A DNA stretch of 14,345 nucleotides from Sutterella parvirubra YIT 11816 (GCF_000250875.1 NZ_JH604880.1:4838-19182), one strand, 5' to 3'; counted from the first letter of the stretch, positions 1-6,774 are shown. The notes: generated by a model not told the origin, from the sequence alone. Made by a program: numbers and translations.

Positions 1-73
1 CGGCGTGGACTTCGGCGGGGCGCAGGAAGCTGCCGACGACGTCGGCGCGGTACGGGGGCAGGACGTGAGCCAT
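1..73 (-). CDS. MetE-like methionine synthase family protein, N-terminus only (partial)
   Basis: Only the first 24 codons are inside the window; the rest lies beyond the left edge. The translation begins MAHVLPPYRADVVGSFLRP, which resembles the start of short, cobalamin-independent methionine synthase-like proteins (MetE C-terminal domain family, YxjG/YxjH type), where an 'RADxVGSFLRP' opening is typical. These proteins transfer methyl groups to a thiol through a zinc site, but the zinc ligands would be in the missing part. The start is well supported: an AAGGAG ribosome-binding site (81-86) sits 7 bases before the ATG. The gene is divergent from the EamA exporter. The family call rests on a short stretch, so it is moderate. 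Confidence 0.6.
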   Translation of the reverse strand, partial: MAHVLPPYRADVVGSFLRPAEVHA

Positions 74-398
74 GGGGGTACTCCTTGATCGTGTTTGCAG
101 ATTCGACCATTCTGCGCCCGGCGCGATCCGTTGACCAAGGTCAGGCGGACGCACCCGCGGTAATACCTCAAGGAAGGCGCAGATGACGGGCCTTGCGGCC
201 GCTCGAAGTCCTTCGAAGTGAACGCTCCCCCTCGCCCGGTCAGCCGACCCGCCCGGCGGCGCCGTTCCTTCGTCTTTTTGTCGAAAACGGCTCACGCGCC
301 GGATGATGTGCGGTGTTTCGCCGAGGAAAACCGCCGCGCGCCCGTGCGACAATGTGGGGCCTTACAAAAACGATTCAACCCCTCGGCTCACCCACGCC
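74..398. other. divergent intergenic region, MetE-like / EamA exporter
   Basis: This 325-bp stretch holds the upstream signals of two divergent genes. Besides the minus-strand promoter (109-138) it contains a CTTCGAAG palindrome at 211-218 within a near-duplicated ctcgaagtc/cttcgaagt pair (202-219), and a possible extended -10 element TGCGACAAT at 345-353 pointing to the exporter. The frame of the exporter is open upstream to an ATG at 303, but that part reads as unlikely protein. No convincing gene is seen here. Confidence 0.4.
109..138 (-). promoter_or_regulatory. candidate sigma70 promoter of the MetE-like gene
   Basis: Reading the minus strand, TTGGTC (138-133) and CAGAAT (114-109) are separated by 18 bases and lie about 36 bases upstream of the ATG at 73. 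The match to the consensus is moderate. I see no known methionine or cobalamin riboswitch in the short leader. Confidence 0.35.
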
Positions 399-1358
399 AT
401 GTCTCTCTTTCAGCTGCGCCAGTCGGCGCTTCTACTCATCACCGCCTTCATCTGGGGCTGCTCCTTCGTCGCGCAGTCGGTCGGGATGGACTCGGTCGGC
501 CCCTTCACGTTCACCTCCGGCCGCATGGCCCTGGGCGTGATCGTGCTGCTCCCCCTTATTTTCTGGCGCCGCAGCCGCCTCCCCGCGCCCGAAGCCGCGC
601 GCCGACGCTCGCCCGAGTACAAGAAAAACCTGCTCGTAGGCGGGGGCCTCTGCGGCCTCTGCCTCTTCGGGGGCGAGTCGCTCCAGCAGTTCGGGCTCGT
701 CTTCGGGACTGAAGTCGGCAAAGCCGGCTTCATCACCGCGCTCTACATCGTCCTCGTGCCGCTCCTGGGGCTCTTCGTCGGCCGGCGCACGACGCCTCTC
801 ATCTGGGCGGGGGTCGCGACCGCGGTCGTGGGCCTCTGGTACCTCTGCATCCCGCCCGAAGGCTTCACGATCTCCGCCGGGGACTTCTTCATCTTCCTCT
901 GCGCGCTGGTCTTCTCGCTTCACATCCTCGTGATTTCGTTCTTCGTCACGAAGGTCGACGCGGTGGAGCTCTCCGTCACGCAGTTCGCCGTGGGCTCCGT
1001 CACCGCCACGATCGCGATGATGCTCTTCGAGCACCCGACGTGGGAGGGCGTCCTCGCGGCCGCCATCCCGATCCTCTGGGCCGGCGTCATGAGCAACGGC
1101 ATTGCCTACACGCTTCAGATCGTGGGCCAGCGCGGCATGAACGAAACCGTCGCGAGCCTGATTCTGAGTCTGGAGAGCGTGGTGTCCGTTCTCGCCGGTT
1201 GGGCGCTTCTGAACGAGATTCTCAACGGCCGAGAACTCTTCGGCTGCGCGCTGATGGCGGTCGCCGTGGTGTTGGCGCAGCTTCCGATGCCCTCGAAGAA
1301 GACCGCGAAGAAGGCGAAGAAAACGGCAGGAGCCGTCGCGGAAGCCGAAGGATCCTGA
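399..1358 (+). CDS. DMT superfamily transporter, EamA domain protein
   Basis: A 319-aa inner-membrane protein of the drug/metabolite transporter superfamily. Two tandem EamA repeats are visible, about residues 9-151 and 158-296, giving roughly ten hydrophobic helices. The first helix carries the typical IWGCSFV opening, and the second repeat carries the glutamate-containing segment SLESVVSVLAGWALLNE (258-273). Family members export or import small metabolites, and the substrate cannot be read from sequence. I chose ATG 399 over the in-frame ATG 303 because the family begins at 'LLLITAFIWG'; neither start has a good ribosome-binding site. The C-terminus is an unusual lysine/alanine-rich tail (299-319). 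It converges on the AAA ATPase gene, with a hairpin between. Confidence 0.88.
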   Translation: MSLFQLRQSALLLITAFIWGCSFVAQSVGMDSVGPFTFTSGRMALGVIVLLPLIFWRRSRLPAPEAARRRSPEYKKNLLVGGGLCGLCLFGGESLQQFGLVFGTEVGKAGFITALYIVLVPLLGLFVGRRTTPLIWAGVATAVVGLWYLCIPPEGFTISAGDFFIFLCALVFSLHILVISFFVTKVDAVELSVTQFAVGSVTATIAMMLFEHPTWEGVLAAAIPILWAGVMSNGIAYTLQIVGQRGMNETVASLILSLESVVSVLAGWALLNEILNGRELFGCALMAVAVVLAQLPMPSKKTAKKAKKTAGAVAEAEGS

Positions 1359-1360
1359 TC

Positions 1361-1380
1361 GGACGGGACGGGACGGGACG
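1361..1380. repeat. GGACG x4 tandem repeat
   Basis: Four perfect copies of the pentamer GGACG start two bases after the exporter stop codon. It is a short simple-sequence tract outside coding sequence; no function is evident. Confidence 0.7.
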
Positions 1381-1423
1381 AATCAGTCGGGCCCGTCAGA
1401 CCGGTCCGAAGGGTCGACAGCGA

Positions 1424-1449
1424 GAGAGCCGCGTGGTCACGCGGCTCTC
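1424..1449. terminator. perfect hairpin between convergent genes, likely bidirectional terminator
   Basis: GAGAGCCGCGTG (1424-1435) pairs fully with CACGCGGCTCTC (1438-1449) around a 2-base centre. It lies between the ends of the EamA exporter and the convergent AAA ATPase. No strong T-run follows on either strand, so it may stop RNA polymerase weakly or act as an RNA 3'-end stabiliser. Confidence 0.6.
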
Positions 1450-1495
1450 GTCGTATCTGCGGGTTGAGGTTCCAGTCGCAGATTCAGACGTCCGT

Positions 1496-2683
1496 TCAGA
1501 CGTCCAGGGCCTCGATCTCGGGAAGACTCCCGTAGCGGCCCTTCCGGTAGCCGCCGTAGACGGCTTCGGACTTCCTCACCTTCCACTGCATCAAGGGCAC
1601 CGCGCGCGTCGCCTCGTCGACGTCCTTCGAGCACATCCACACCTGGTCGCGCCGGAGCCGCTTCGGGGTCCCCGGATAGGTTCCCACGGCTTCCAGCACC
1701 GAATCCCGATGCACCGCGAGAATCCACTGCGAAGCGTGCGCGGCGTTTTCCTCCCGCTGCCAGAAGGCGATCAGGGCTTCCAAGAGCATCGGGTGGAGGT
1801 GGTGTTCGCCGTCGTCGATCAGAACGGTGAGGTCTCCGGCGTTGGCGAGCACGAGGGACGCCAATGCGAGGATTCTCTTCACGCCCGCCGACTCCTTCTC
1901 CCAGGGGACGACGGGGCCGCCCGGGCGGTGGCGCACGCCCTCGGGCTCGATTCCCGCCACCATCAGGTCGGCGGTCGCGAGAAAGCGGATCGCGTGGGCT
2001 CGGGCCGCGGGGTTCGCAAGCAGAAAGTCGAGCTTCAAGGGCACGCCCTCACGAAGCACGATCAGCCGCTCGTCGAACCAGTCCCAAATCGGGCGGAGCT
2101 GCTCCGACCCCAACATCACCGCGGTCGGGAGAAAGAGCGCGTCCGCGCGGGTCGCCTCCTCCCAAGCCTTCCTGCGGCCCTTGAAGTACGGCCCATACTT
2201 CACCGCGTAGGCTTCTTCCTCGGGGATGTAGACGCGCTCGAAGTAGACGCGCGGACTCACGCCGTTGTAGGCGACGAGGTACTCCTCTTCGATCCGTTCT
2301 TTGCCGCAGAGGAACCCGTACTGCCAGCGCATGCCTTCGAGCTCCAGCGTCACCTCGAAGTAGGTCGGCTCCTTCTGGATCCCCTCGTCGTAGAGGAAAG
2401 GATCGTGCCCCTCGTAGGCCGGGGCCTTTTCGGGGGCGGAGGTCATCAGCGCGCTCGTCCTCACGACCCGCTGCATCGCTTCGAAGGCGGCGAGCATGTT
2501 CGTTTTGCCGGACGCGTTGGGACCCAAGAGGAACGCCGTTTTGAGAAGCGGCGGCAGGTCCTTTCGGCCCGTGTCGCACGCCGAGAATTCCAGGCCGTCC
2601 GGCGCCCGCATGTAGGCCCCCATCGAGAAGACCTGTTCGTCGCGGTAGCTGCGGAAGTTGGCGAAGCGGAATTCAACAAGCAT
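1496..2683 (-). CDS. AAA15-type ATP-binding protein (COG1106/RloA-like), stand-alone
   Basis: A 395-aa cytoplasmic ABC/SMC-like ATPase. It opens MLVEFRFANFRSYRDE, the usual start of the AAA15/AAA21 group. Walker A is GPNASGKT (54-61), the signature-like loop is ESAGVKR (264-270), Walker B is TVLIDDGEHHLHP (286-298) and the switch histidine is H325 in ILAVHRDS. The C-terminus RYGSLPEI is also family-typical. Relatives occur with RloB-type partners or in restriction and phage-defence loci, but no partner gene adjoins here. Oddly, the residue after the Walker B aspartate is Asp (D291) where Glu is usual. An in-frame ATG at 2743 would add 20 residues and has a weak GGGAAG before it; I prefer 2683 on family fit. 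Substrate and role are unknown. Confidence 0.85.
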   Translation of the reverse strand: MLVEFRFANFRSYRDEQVFSMGAYMRAPDGLEFSACDTGRKDLPPLLKTAFLLGPNASGKTNMLAAFEAMQRVVRTSALMTSAPEKAPAYEGHDPFLYDEGIQKEPTYFEVTLELEGMRWQYGFLCGKERIEEEYLVAYNGVSPRVYFERVYIPEEEAYAVKYGPYFKGRRKAWEEATRADALFLPTAVMLGSEQLRPIWDWFDERLIVLREGVPLKLDFLLANPAARAHAIRFLATADLMVAGIEPEGVRHRPGGPVVPWEKESAGVKRILALASLVLANAGDLTVLIDDGEHHLHPMLLEALIAFWQREENAAHASQWILAVHRDSVLEAVGTYPGTPKRLRRDQVWMCSKDVDEATRAVPLMQWKVRKSEAVYGGYRKGRYGSLPEIEALDV

Positions 2684-2773
2684 CGGTTGGGTCGTAAGGC
2701 GTTGGGTGTTGTGGGGCGGTGCGGACGGGGTGCGTGAATGCATTCGAACGCTTCCCGCCGCGGGCGTCCCACT

Positions 2774-2800
2774 ATTCTAGAGCGCGAGGAGAAAACGCAA
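2774..2800 (-). promoter_or_regulatory. candidate promoter of the AAA ATPase gene
   Basis: On the minus strand TTGCGT (2800-2795) is followed after 15 bases by TAGAAT (2779-2774). The spacing is short for sigma70. A start of transcription near 2767 would put the leader in front of both possible ATGs (2743 and 2683). Confidence 0.35.
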
Positions 2801-2851
2801 GGATGCGGAGAAAGTCCGGACCACGCCCGGCCGACGGAACCTGCCGCTCAT

Positions 2852-2881
2852 TTGCCGTTTTGCCGGGGCCTTCGCTAGAAT
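2852..2881 (+). promoter_or_regulatory. tRNA-Ser promoter
   Basis: TTGCCG (2852-2857) and TAGAAT (2876-2881) are 18 bases apart. They end about 29 bases before the first base of the mature tRNA, leaving a short 5' leader for RNase P to remove. Confidence 0.6.
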
Positions 2882-2909
2882 GCGGTTTCCGCGCTGAAGA
2901 AGCGCCTGC

Positions 2910-2999
2910 GGAGGCGTGGCAGAGCGGTTGAATGCACCGGTCTTGAAAACCGGCGATGGCTAACCCCATTCGTGAGTTCGAATCTCACCGCCTCCGCCA
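2910..2999 (+). tRNA. tRNA-Ser (anticodon UGA)
   Basis: A complete class II tRNA with a long variable arm. The acceptor stem GGAGGCG (2910-2916) pairs perfectly with CGCCTCC (2989-2995), followed by discriminator G and an encoded CCA (2997-2999). The anticodon stem CCGGT/ACCGG (2937-2941/2949-2953) encloses CTTGAAA, giving anticodon TGA at 2944-2946, which reads UCA and other UCN serine codons. The T loop contains TTCGAATC. The overall sequence closely follows bacterial tRNA-Ser(UGA). It has its own promoter and terminator and is a single-gene unit. Confidence 0.97.
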
Positions 3000-3003
3000 G
3001 ATG

Positions 3004-3036
3004 AGCCTGCAAGTCGTTGAACTTGCGGGCTTTTTC
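3004..3036 (+). terminator. Rho-independent terminator of tRNA-Ser
   Basis: AGCCTGCAAGT (3004-3014) pairs with ACTTGCGGGCT (3021-3031), with one G-U pair, around the loop CGTTGA. It is followed by a TTTTTC run, five bases after the tRNA CCA end. Confidence 0.9.
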
Positions 3037-3158
3037 TTTATTCTCACCGCCCCCTCAACGGGCGGCCGCTGGGACTGACGCACCGCGCTGATCAAACCCC
3101 TCCAAGGGTATCTCCCACAACAGGATTACCCTCGGTTTGGGGTTTTCTGAGACCTGAA

Positions 3159-3310
3159 ACCCGGTACTTCCGGGTACGCTTGAAACTCACCCCAGCGGGG
3201 ACCGCCGCGGAGATGTTGCGTCAAACGGCGTCCTGCGGAAAACCGCAACGCTCGAACCCTATCGAGCCTCCAAGCCCGGCCACTCGGAGCGAGTGCCGGG
3301 CTTGATCTTT
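3159..3310 (+). ncRNA. candidate structured RNA: run of hairpins ending in a terminator-like stem
   Basis: This gene-free stretch between tRNA-Ser and the ImmA-like frame is unusually rich in perfect inverted repeats. They are ACCCGG/CCGGGT (3159-3164/3170-3175), CCCC/GGGG (3190-3193/3197-3200), TGCGG-AAAA-CCGCA (3234-3247, nested in GTTGCG 3215-3220/CGCAAC 3244-3249), GCTCGA/TCGAGC (3250-3255/3262-3267), and a long final stem (3272-3303) followed by GATCTTTT. I matched it to no known RNA and checked SRP RNA motifs without success. No good promoter is visible upstream. It could be a small RNA, an mRNA leader, or the tail of a lost gene. The rest of the tract (3040-3158) shows nothing clear. 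Confidence 0.3.
3272..3310 (+). terminator. strong intrinsic terminator-like hairpin with no gene ending before it
   Basis: AAGCCCGG (3272-3279), a bulged C, and CACTCG (3281-3286) pair with CGAGTG (3290-3295) and CCGGGCTT (3296-3303) around a GAG loop. GATCTTTT follows. The stem is 14 bp. No plus-strand gene is recognised between the tRNA terminator and this element, so what it terminates is unclear. Confidence 0.6.
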
Positions 3311-3339
3311 TCAGGGAAGAACCTTCGCACGAGAGGCAG

Positions 3340-3828
3340 CTGCGCCGTATCATCGATTCAGCCCCAACCATCCTCATCATCACCGCCCGCGCCCTGCTCG
3401 ACGCCTATTGGGACCTCCAAATCCCGATCGAACCTGAAGCCTTCGCCGCCAAGCTTGGGTTGCGGATCGTCGAGACTCCAGCCATGGGCCTGATGTCCTC
3501 CTCGCTAGAGCGGGACGACAAGATCATCTGCTTGAACGCCGACGCCTGTCCCGAACACCGACGCTTTGCCGTTGCACGCGAACTTGGGCGTTGGTGTCTC
3601 GGCTTCTCCCGAAGGGCGTCCGCATCCGAACTCGAGCGCCTGGCCGTCGACCCCGATGAGGAATGCCGGGCGGACCAGTTCGCCTTGGAACTGCTCATGC
3701 CCGGCATCGCCGTGAAGGCCATGATGGAGATCCACCGCGTGAGGGACCCCGTCGCCCATCGGAAAGCCTTCGGCGTCTCCTCTCTGGCGCTCTACGCCCG
3801 ATTGGACGCGCTCGGGTACTTCCTTTAA
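3340..3828 (+). CDS. ImmA/IrrE-like protein, N-terminus unresolved and zinc motif lost (possibly broken gene)
   Basis: The frame resembles ImmA/IrrE (M78) proteins, putative metallopeptidases often paired with XRE repressors or toxins. Family-like segments are the helix around ARALLDAYW, a PIEPEAFAAKLG stretch, the core FAVARELGRWCLG and the later ECRADQFALELLMPG. The usual HELGH zinc motif is RELGR here, so both histidines are Arg and peptidase activity is doubtful. The frame is open from 3184, but I find no ATG, GTG or TTG before the TTG at 3460, and a start there or at ATG 3484 would cut off the conserved first helix. The CTG at 3340 is an arbitrary lower bound. No XRE gene precedes it; a terminator-like hairpin does. 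It ends 9 bp from the convergent methyltransferase gene. It may be a pseudogene, or a binding-only protein with a non-standard start. Confidence 0.5.
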   Translation: MRRIIDSAPTILIITARALLDAYWDLQIPIEPEAFAAKLGLRIVETPAMGLMSSSLERDDKIICLNADACPEHRRFAVARELGRWCLGFSRRASASELERLAVDPDEECRADQFALELLMPGIAVKAMMEIHRVRDPVAHRKAFGVSSLALYARLDALGYFL

Positions 3829-3837
3829 AGACCGACA

Positions 3838-6003
3838 TCATCTGAGAAAGCTCGGCTTCCCGCGCAGCGCCGTCCGAATGGTCTCGGCCTCCACATCCGT
3901 CAGACCGTAGAGCCGCATGACCTCGGCGTCGAGCGCCCCGTAGAGCGCCTCAACATCCTCACCGCGATCCGCGCTCATGATGCGCTCGACCTCCCGGACG
4001 ATCTGCTCCTGCACCTCGTCCGGCACCACCGGGATCGGCAGCGCCTCCAAGTGTAAACGGAGCATCTTCACCGAGCGGAAGCGCTTCGCGAGCCAGAAGG
4101 CCGCGGCGCTCGAATTCAGGATCGCGAGGACGTACTTCATCCGAAGGCCGGGGATCTCGGGGATGAGGATGTTGGCGCTGTTGAGCGACAACCTCCGCCC
4201 GTCGTCGTACGCGAAGACCGGCACCTCCGAAATGAAGCGGTAGAGGAGCTTCTCCTCCGCCCGGTACATCGCCGTGGGCGCGACCTGCTGGAACGCGTCC
4301 GGCGTGAAGCGGATGAAGTTCTTCGGCGTCCCGATCCCGAACCTCCGGATGTCGCCTCCCTTGAGGACGGGCTCCATACCGGGAAGCTTCTCCGCCGAGA
4401 GATGCGCCTTGTTGTCGCCCGTCACGATCCCGAGAGCGAACTTCGCATGTCCCTTGAGATGCGCGGCATTCTCCATCCGCTCCATGGCGGCGAGGCACCG
4501 TGCCTCCTCTTCCGACACGTCCAACGCGAGAACGTCCTCCGGGAAGGTGCGGGGCTCGCCGATGACGAACGCCCTCCCGCCGGTCGACACCCGGCATCCG
4601 ACGACCGTGGGCACTGCGCTCAGCCTAAGCCCAAGGATCACCGACGGGCACTGCACGCCGGGGAAGGCCTCACCCAAGTAGGCGGCGAACCTGAAGTCGC
4701 AGCGCTCCAGCACCAAACGCCGCAGCGCGGCATGGGACGAGACCGTCAGAATCGACTCAGGCAGCACGAAGGCCACGGTCCCTTGGGGAGTCAGCATCGA
4801 GAAGGCCTTTTCGACCATCAGCGCGCTCGACTCAGGGCGCGCTCCGCGGGCGGTCCGGAAGCGCCACCGGAGTTCGTCTGCGTACGGCTTCGTGAAGGCC
4901 GCGCCCCAAGGCGGATTCCCGAGGACGACGTCAAAGGGCATCAACGGCGCGTCCAGCAGCGAATCGCCCACCGTGAAGTGCGCGCAGAGCTCCTCGGTCG
5001 GCGCGTCCTTCTCCATCAGCGCGACGTTGATGCGCGCGAGCCGCACGCTCGTCGCGTCGACGTCCTGCCCGTAGATGAGCTTCCGGTCCACGCCCGCCGT
5101 GAGGAGCCCCAGGAGGAAGTTCCCCGACCCGCAGCAGGGGTCGCAGAAGGTCTTCTCCGACAGGTCGCCCTCGGCGTCGCGGAGGTTTTCGATCAACCGA
5201 CGAACGATTCGCTCCGGCGTGTAGTACGTGCCGGTGCTCTTCCTCAGGCCCAGGTCCCGGAGCGACAGGTAGAGAAAGCCTAGCGCGTCTTCTCCGCGCA
5301 CCCAGTTGAGCCTGCGGGTGAGCGCGGGAAGGAGCCGCCCGATCCGTGCCTCGTCGGGAACGGTACCGTCGAGAAGATCGACGACGAGCCTCCTGAAACT
5401 CTCGTGACCGTCCCCTACGGAGACGTCCGCGATGAAATCCGCCAAAAGGTTGTTCTTCCAAGCGGCGGCGCCCCGGCTCTGGAAGTAGAGCTGCAGGGCG
5501 AAGTTCGCGAGAAGCACCTTGAGGTCTTCGTCGTCCCTCACCAGGCCTGAGGCCAAGAGCTCCACGCCCAACGCCCGGTTGTGGGCGTCCGAGATGTAAC
5601 CGTCAAACAGCTCCCGACCGCGCACGGCCGATTTGTTCCGCCGAGCTTTGAGTTTGGCGCTCTCGTCCGAACTCAGACTCTCGATCAGCCGCTTGACGTA
5701 GGCCCGACTGAAGTACCCACCCACGTCGGGCGCGATTCGCCCGGAGCGGATCCAATTCCTCACCGTCGCGCGCGAGACGCCGAGCGCACAGCTCACGTCC
5801 TCCGGCAGGAGAAGCAGCGGGAGCTCGTCCGGGACTTGCGGCCACTTTTGAGGGGCGGGGTCGGGGAGCTTGGCGTCCTTGGGAAGGAGCCAGGTGCCGC
5901 CTTCCCGCCGGACGCCCGGAATGCGGCCTTCTTCGCAGAACTTTTCAAGCGTGCCGGCTGCGAGGTGGAGTTTGGCGGCCGCGGCGGCGAGCGTGAGGTG
6001 CAT
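3838..6003 (-). CDS. N6-adenine DNA methyltransferase with tandem HTH and TaqI-like C-terminal specificity domain
   Basis: A 721-aa protein. Residues 2-45 and about 65-110 each look like excisionase/MerR-type helix-turn-helix modules (for example DVSCALGVSRATVRNWIRSGRI). Methyltransferase motifs follow: GTYYTPERIVRRLI (258-271), the SAM-binding DPCCGSGNFLL (288-298) and the catalytic NPPWG (363-367), which mark an N6-adenine enzyme of the Eco57I/type IIG or TaqI class. About residues 520-640 resemble the TaqI-like C-terminal specificity domain (LKGGDIRRFG, NSSAAAFWLAKRF). I see no nuclease motif inside, and no nuclease gene adjoins, so it may be an orphan methylase. The start is firm: GGAGAA lies 7 bases before ATG 6003 and a good promoter is just upstream. 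It follows tetR on the same strand and converges on the ImmA-like frame. Confidence 0.88.
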   Translation of the reverse strand: MHLTLAAAAAKLHLAAGTLEKFCEEGRIPGVRREGGTWLLPKDAKLPDPAPQKWPQVPDELPLLLLPEDVSCALGVSRATVRNWIRSGRIAPDVGGYFSRAYVKRLIESLSSDESAKLKARRNKSAVRGRELFDGYISDAHNRALGVELLASGLVRDDEDLKVLLANFALQLYFQSRGAAAWKNNLLADFIADVSVGDGHESFRRLVVDLLDGTVPDEARIGRLLPALTRRLNWVRGEDALGFLYLSLRDLGLRKSTGTYYTPERIVRRLIENLRDAEGDLSEKTFCDPCCGSGNFLLGLLTAGVDRKLIYGQDVDATSVRLARINVALMEKDAPTEELCAHFTVGDSLLDAPLMPFDVVLGNPPWGAAFTKPYADELRWRFRTARGARPESSALMVEKAFSMLTPQGTVAFVLPESILTVSSHAALRRLVLERCDFRFAAYLGEAFPGVQCPSVILGLRLSAVPTVVGCRVSTGGRAFVIGEPRTFPEDVLALDVSEEEARCLAAMERMENAAHLKGHAKFALGIVTGDNKAHLSAEKLPGMEPVLKGGDIRRFGIGTPKNFIRFTPDAFQQVAPTAMYRAEEKLLYRFISEVPVFAYDDGRRLSLNSANILIPEIPGLRMKYVLAILNSSAAAFWLAKRFRSVKMLRLHLEALPIPVVPDEVQEQIVREVERIMSADRGEDVEALYGALDAEVMRLYGLTDVEAETIRTALRGKPSFLR

Positions 6004-6029
6004 GATGCTTCTCCAGGGGTCACGAAAGC

Positions 6030-6058
6030 ACTATAGGCCCAAGAAACGGGCGTCTCAA
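6030..6058 (-). promoter_or_regulatory. methyltransferase promoter
   Basis: On the minus strand TTGAGA (6058-6053) and TATAGT (6035-6030) are separated by exactly 17 bases. This is the best sigma70-like promoter in the window, about 27 bases upstream of the ATG and inside the gap after tetR. The methyltransferase therefore probably does not depend on tetR transcription. Confidence 0.65.
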
Positions 6059-6069
6059 CGGCCGGGGCC

Positions 6070-6666
6070 TCAGCCCTCGACCTTCTCCTCCCGCGCCTTC
6101 ACCTCCGCCGTGCCGGTCAAGTCCGCCATCAGCGCGTAGACCTCTTCCTTCCGCTCCGCGTCCATCAAATCCAGCCCGAACTTGTGCGTGAAGAAAAACC
6201 CCTCCAAAGCCATGATCACCAAAAGCATCCGCGTGCGGCGGCGCTCCGGGAGGCGCAGGATCCGGGCGTAGAGACGGTCGTACCAGGCGCGCACGGGCTT
6301 GAGCAACTCCGGCTCGTGCGCCTGTTGGCTCAGAAGCTGCACGCCCACCGACGCCCAGCCTTTGTTGTCCGCGTCGAAACTCCTGAACCATGCGATGAAG
6401 CCCGGAACGAGCGTCTCTTCGGGCGACCCCTCGAACATCGCCTCGTGGCGGTGAAATTCGCGCTCCAGATGCTCCGCGTAGTTTTCGATCATGGCGGCTT
6501 CCAAAGCGCGCTTCGTCGGGAAGTGGTACATGATCGCCCCCTTGCTCACGCCCGCGCGTTCGGCGACGCGGTCCATGCTGAGGCGCGCGATGCCCTCTTC
6601 CAGAAGCAGCTCGCGGGCGGCTTCGAGGAGTTCGGCTTTGGTGCGTTGGGCTTTCTTGATCGTCAT
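6070..6666 (-). CDS. TetR/AcrR family transcriptional regulator
   Basis: A 198-aa protein. The N-terminal TetR DNA-binding domain is clear at about residues 10-57 (AELLEAARELLLEEG, then RVAERAGVSKGAIMYHFPTKRALEAAMI), with the helix-turn-helix ending in the family-typical YHFPTK. The rest is a helical ligand-binding/dimer domain of normal length, with no recognisable ligand signature. TetR proteins usually repress themselves or a neighbour, so the methyltransferase or the FMN/FAD reductase are candidate targets, but neither is shown. The ATG at 6666 has only a weak GGGA upstream. A CATAAT -10 candidate (6710-6705) lies about 40 bases before it, with no good -35 box. Confidence 0.9.
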   Translation of the reverse strand: MTIKKAQRTKAELLEAARELLLEEGIARLSMDRVAERAGVSKGAIMYHFPTKRALEAAMIENYAEHLEREFHRHEAMFEGSPEETLVPGFIAWFRSFDADNKGWASVGVQLLSQQAHEPELLKPVRAWYDRLYARILRLPERRRTRMLLVIMALEGFFFTHKFGLDLMDAERKEEVYALMADLTGTAEVKAREEKVEG

Positions 6667-6713
6667 CTTGTGTCCCGGGAGAAGACATGTTGCTTCAGGC
6701 GACTATTATGCGT

Positions 6714-6753
6714 AAACGCCCCGGCAGACGCGGGATCTGCGCGGGGCGTTTTT
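6714..6753. terminator. terminator hairpin between the FMN/FAD reductase gene and tetR
   Basis: AAACGCCCCG (6714-6723) pairs with CGGGGCGTTT (6742-6751) and GCAGA (6724-6728) with TCTGC (6736-6740), with one bulged G. It lies 22 bp beyond the reductase stop. The five-T run follows the stem on the plus strand; on the minus strand, where the reductase needs it, only TTTACG follows. It could work both ways, and it sits against the likely tetR -10 region. Confidence 0.7.
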
Positions 6754-6774
6754 CACCGATCCGTCGCGGAAGGA

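Noticed and set aside
303..398. Upstream ATG start for the EamA exporter
   Set aside because: The extra 32 residues are not family-like and no ribosome-binding site precedes 303.
1040..2737. Long plus-strand open frame (565 codons) over the AAA ATPase
   Set aside because: Arg/Gly/His-rich composition without domains; it is the complement of the well-supported minus-strand ATPase with Walker motifs.
3240..3290. Second copy of the tRNA-Ser 3' end (att site) near GCTCGAACCCTATCGAGC
   Set aside because: Similarity to the T arm is only scattered; the segment is better explained as a local hairpin.
3041..3310. SRP (4.5S) RNA or another known RNA gene behind tRNA-Ser
   Set aside because: The diagnostic GGAAGGAAGCAGCC-type core is absent, and I could match no other RNA family.
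4402..5283. Plus-strand open frame antisense to the methyltransferase
   Set aside because: Lies opposite the catalytic motifs of the methyltransferase and shows no domain of its own.
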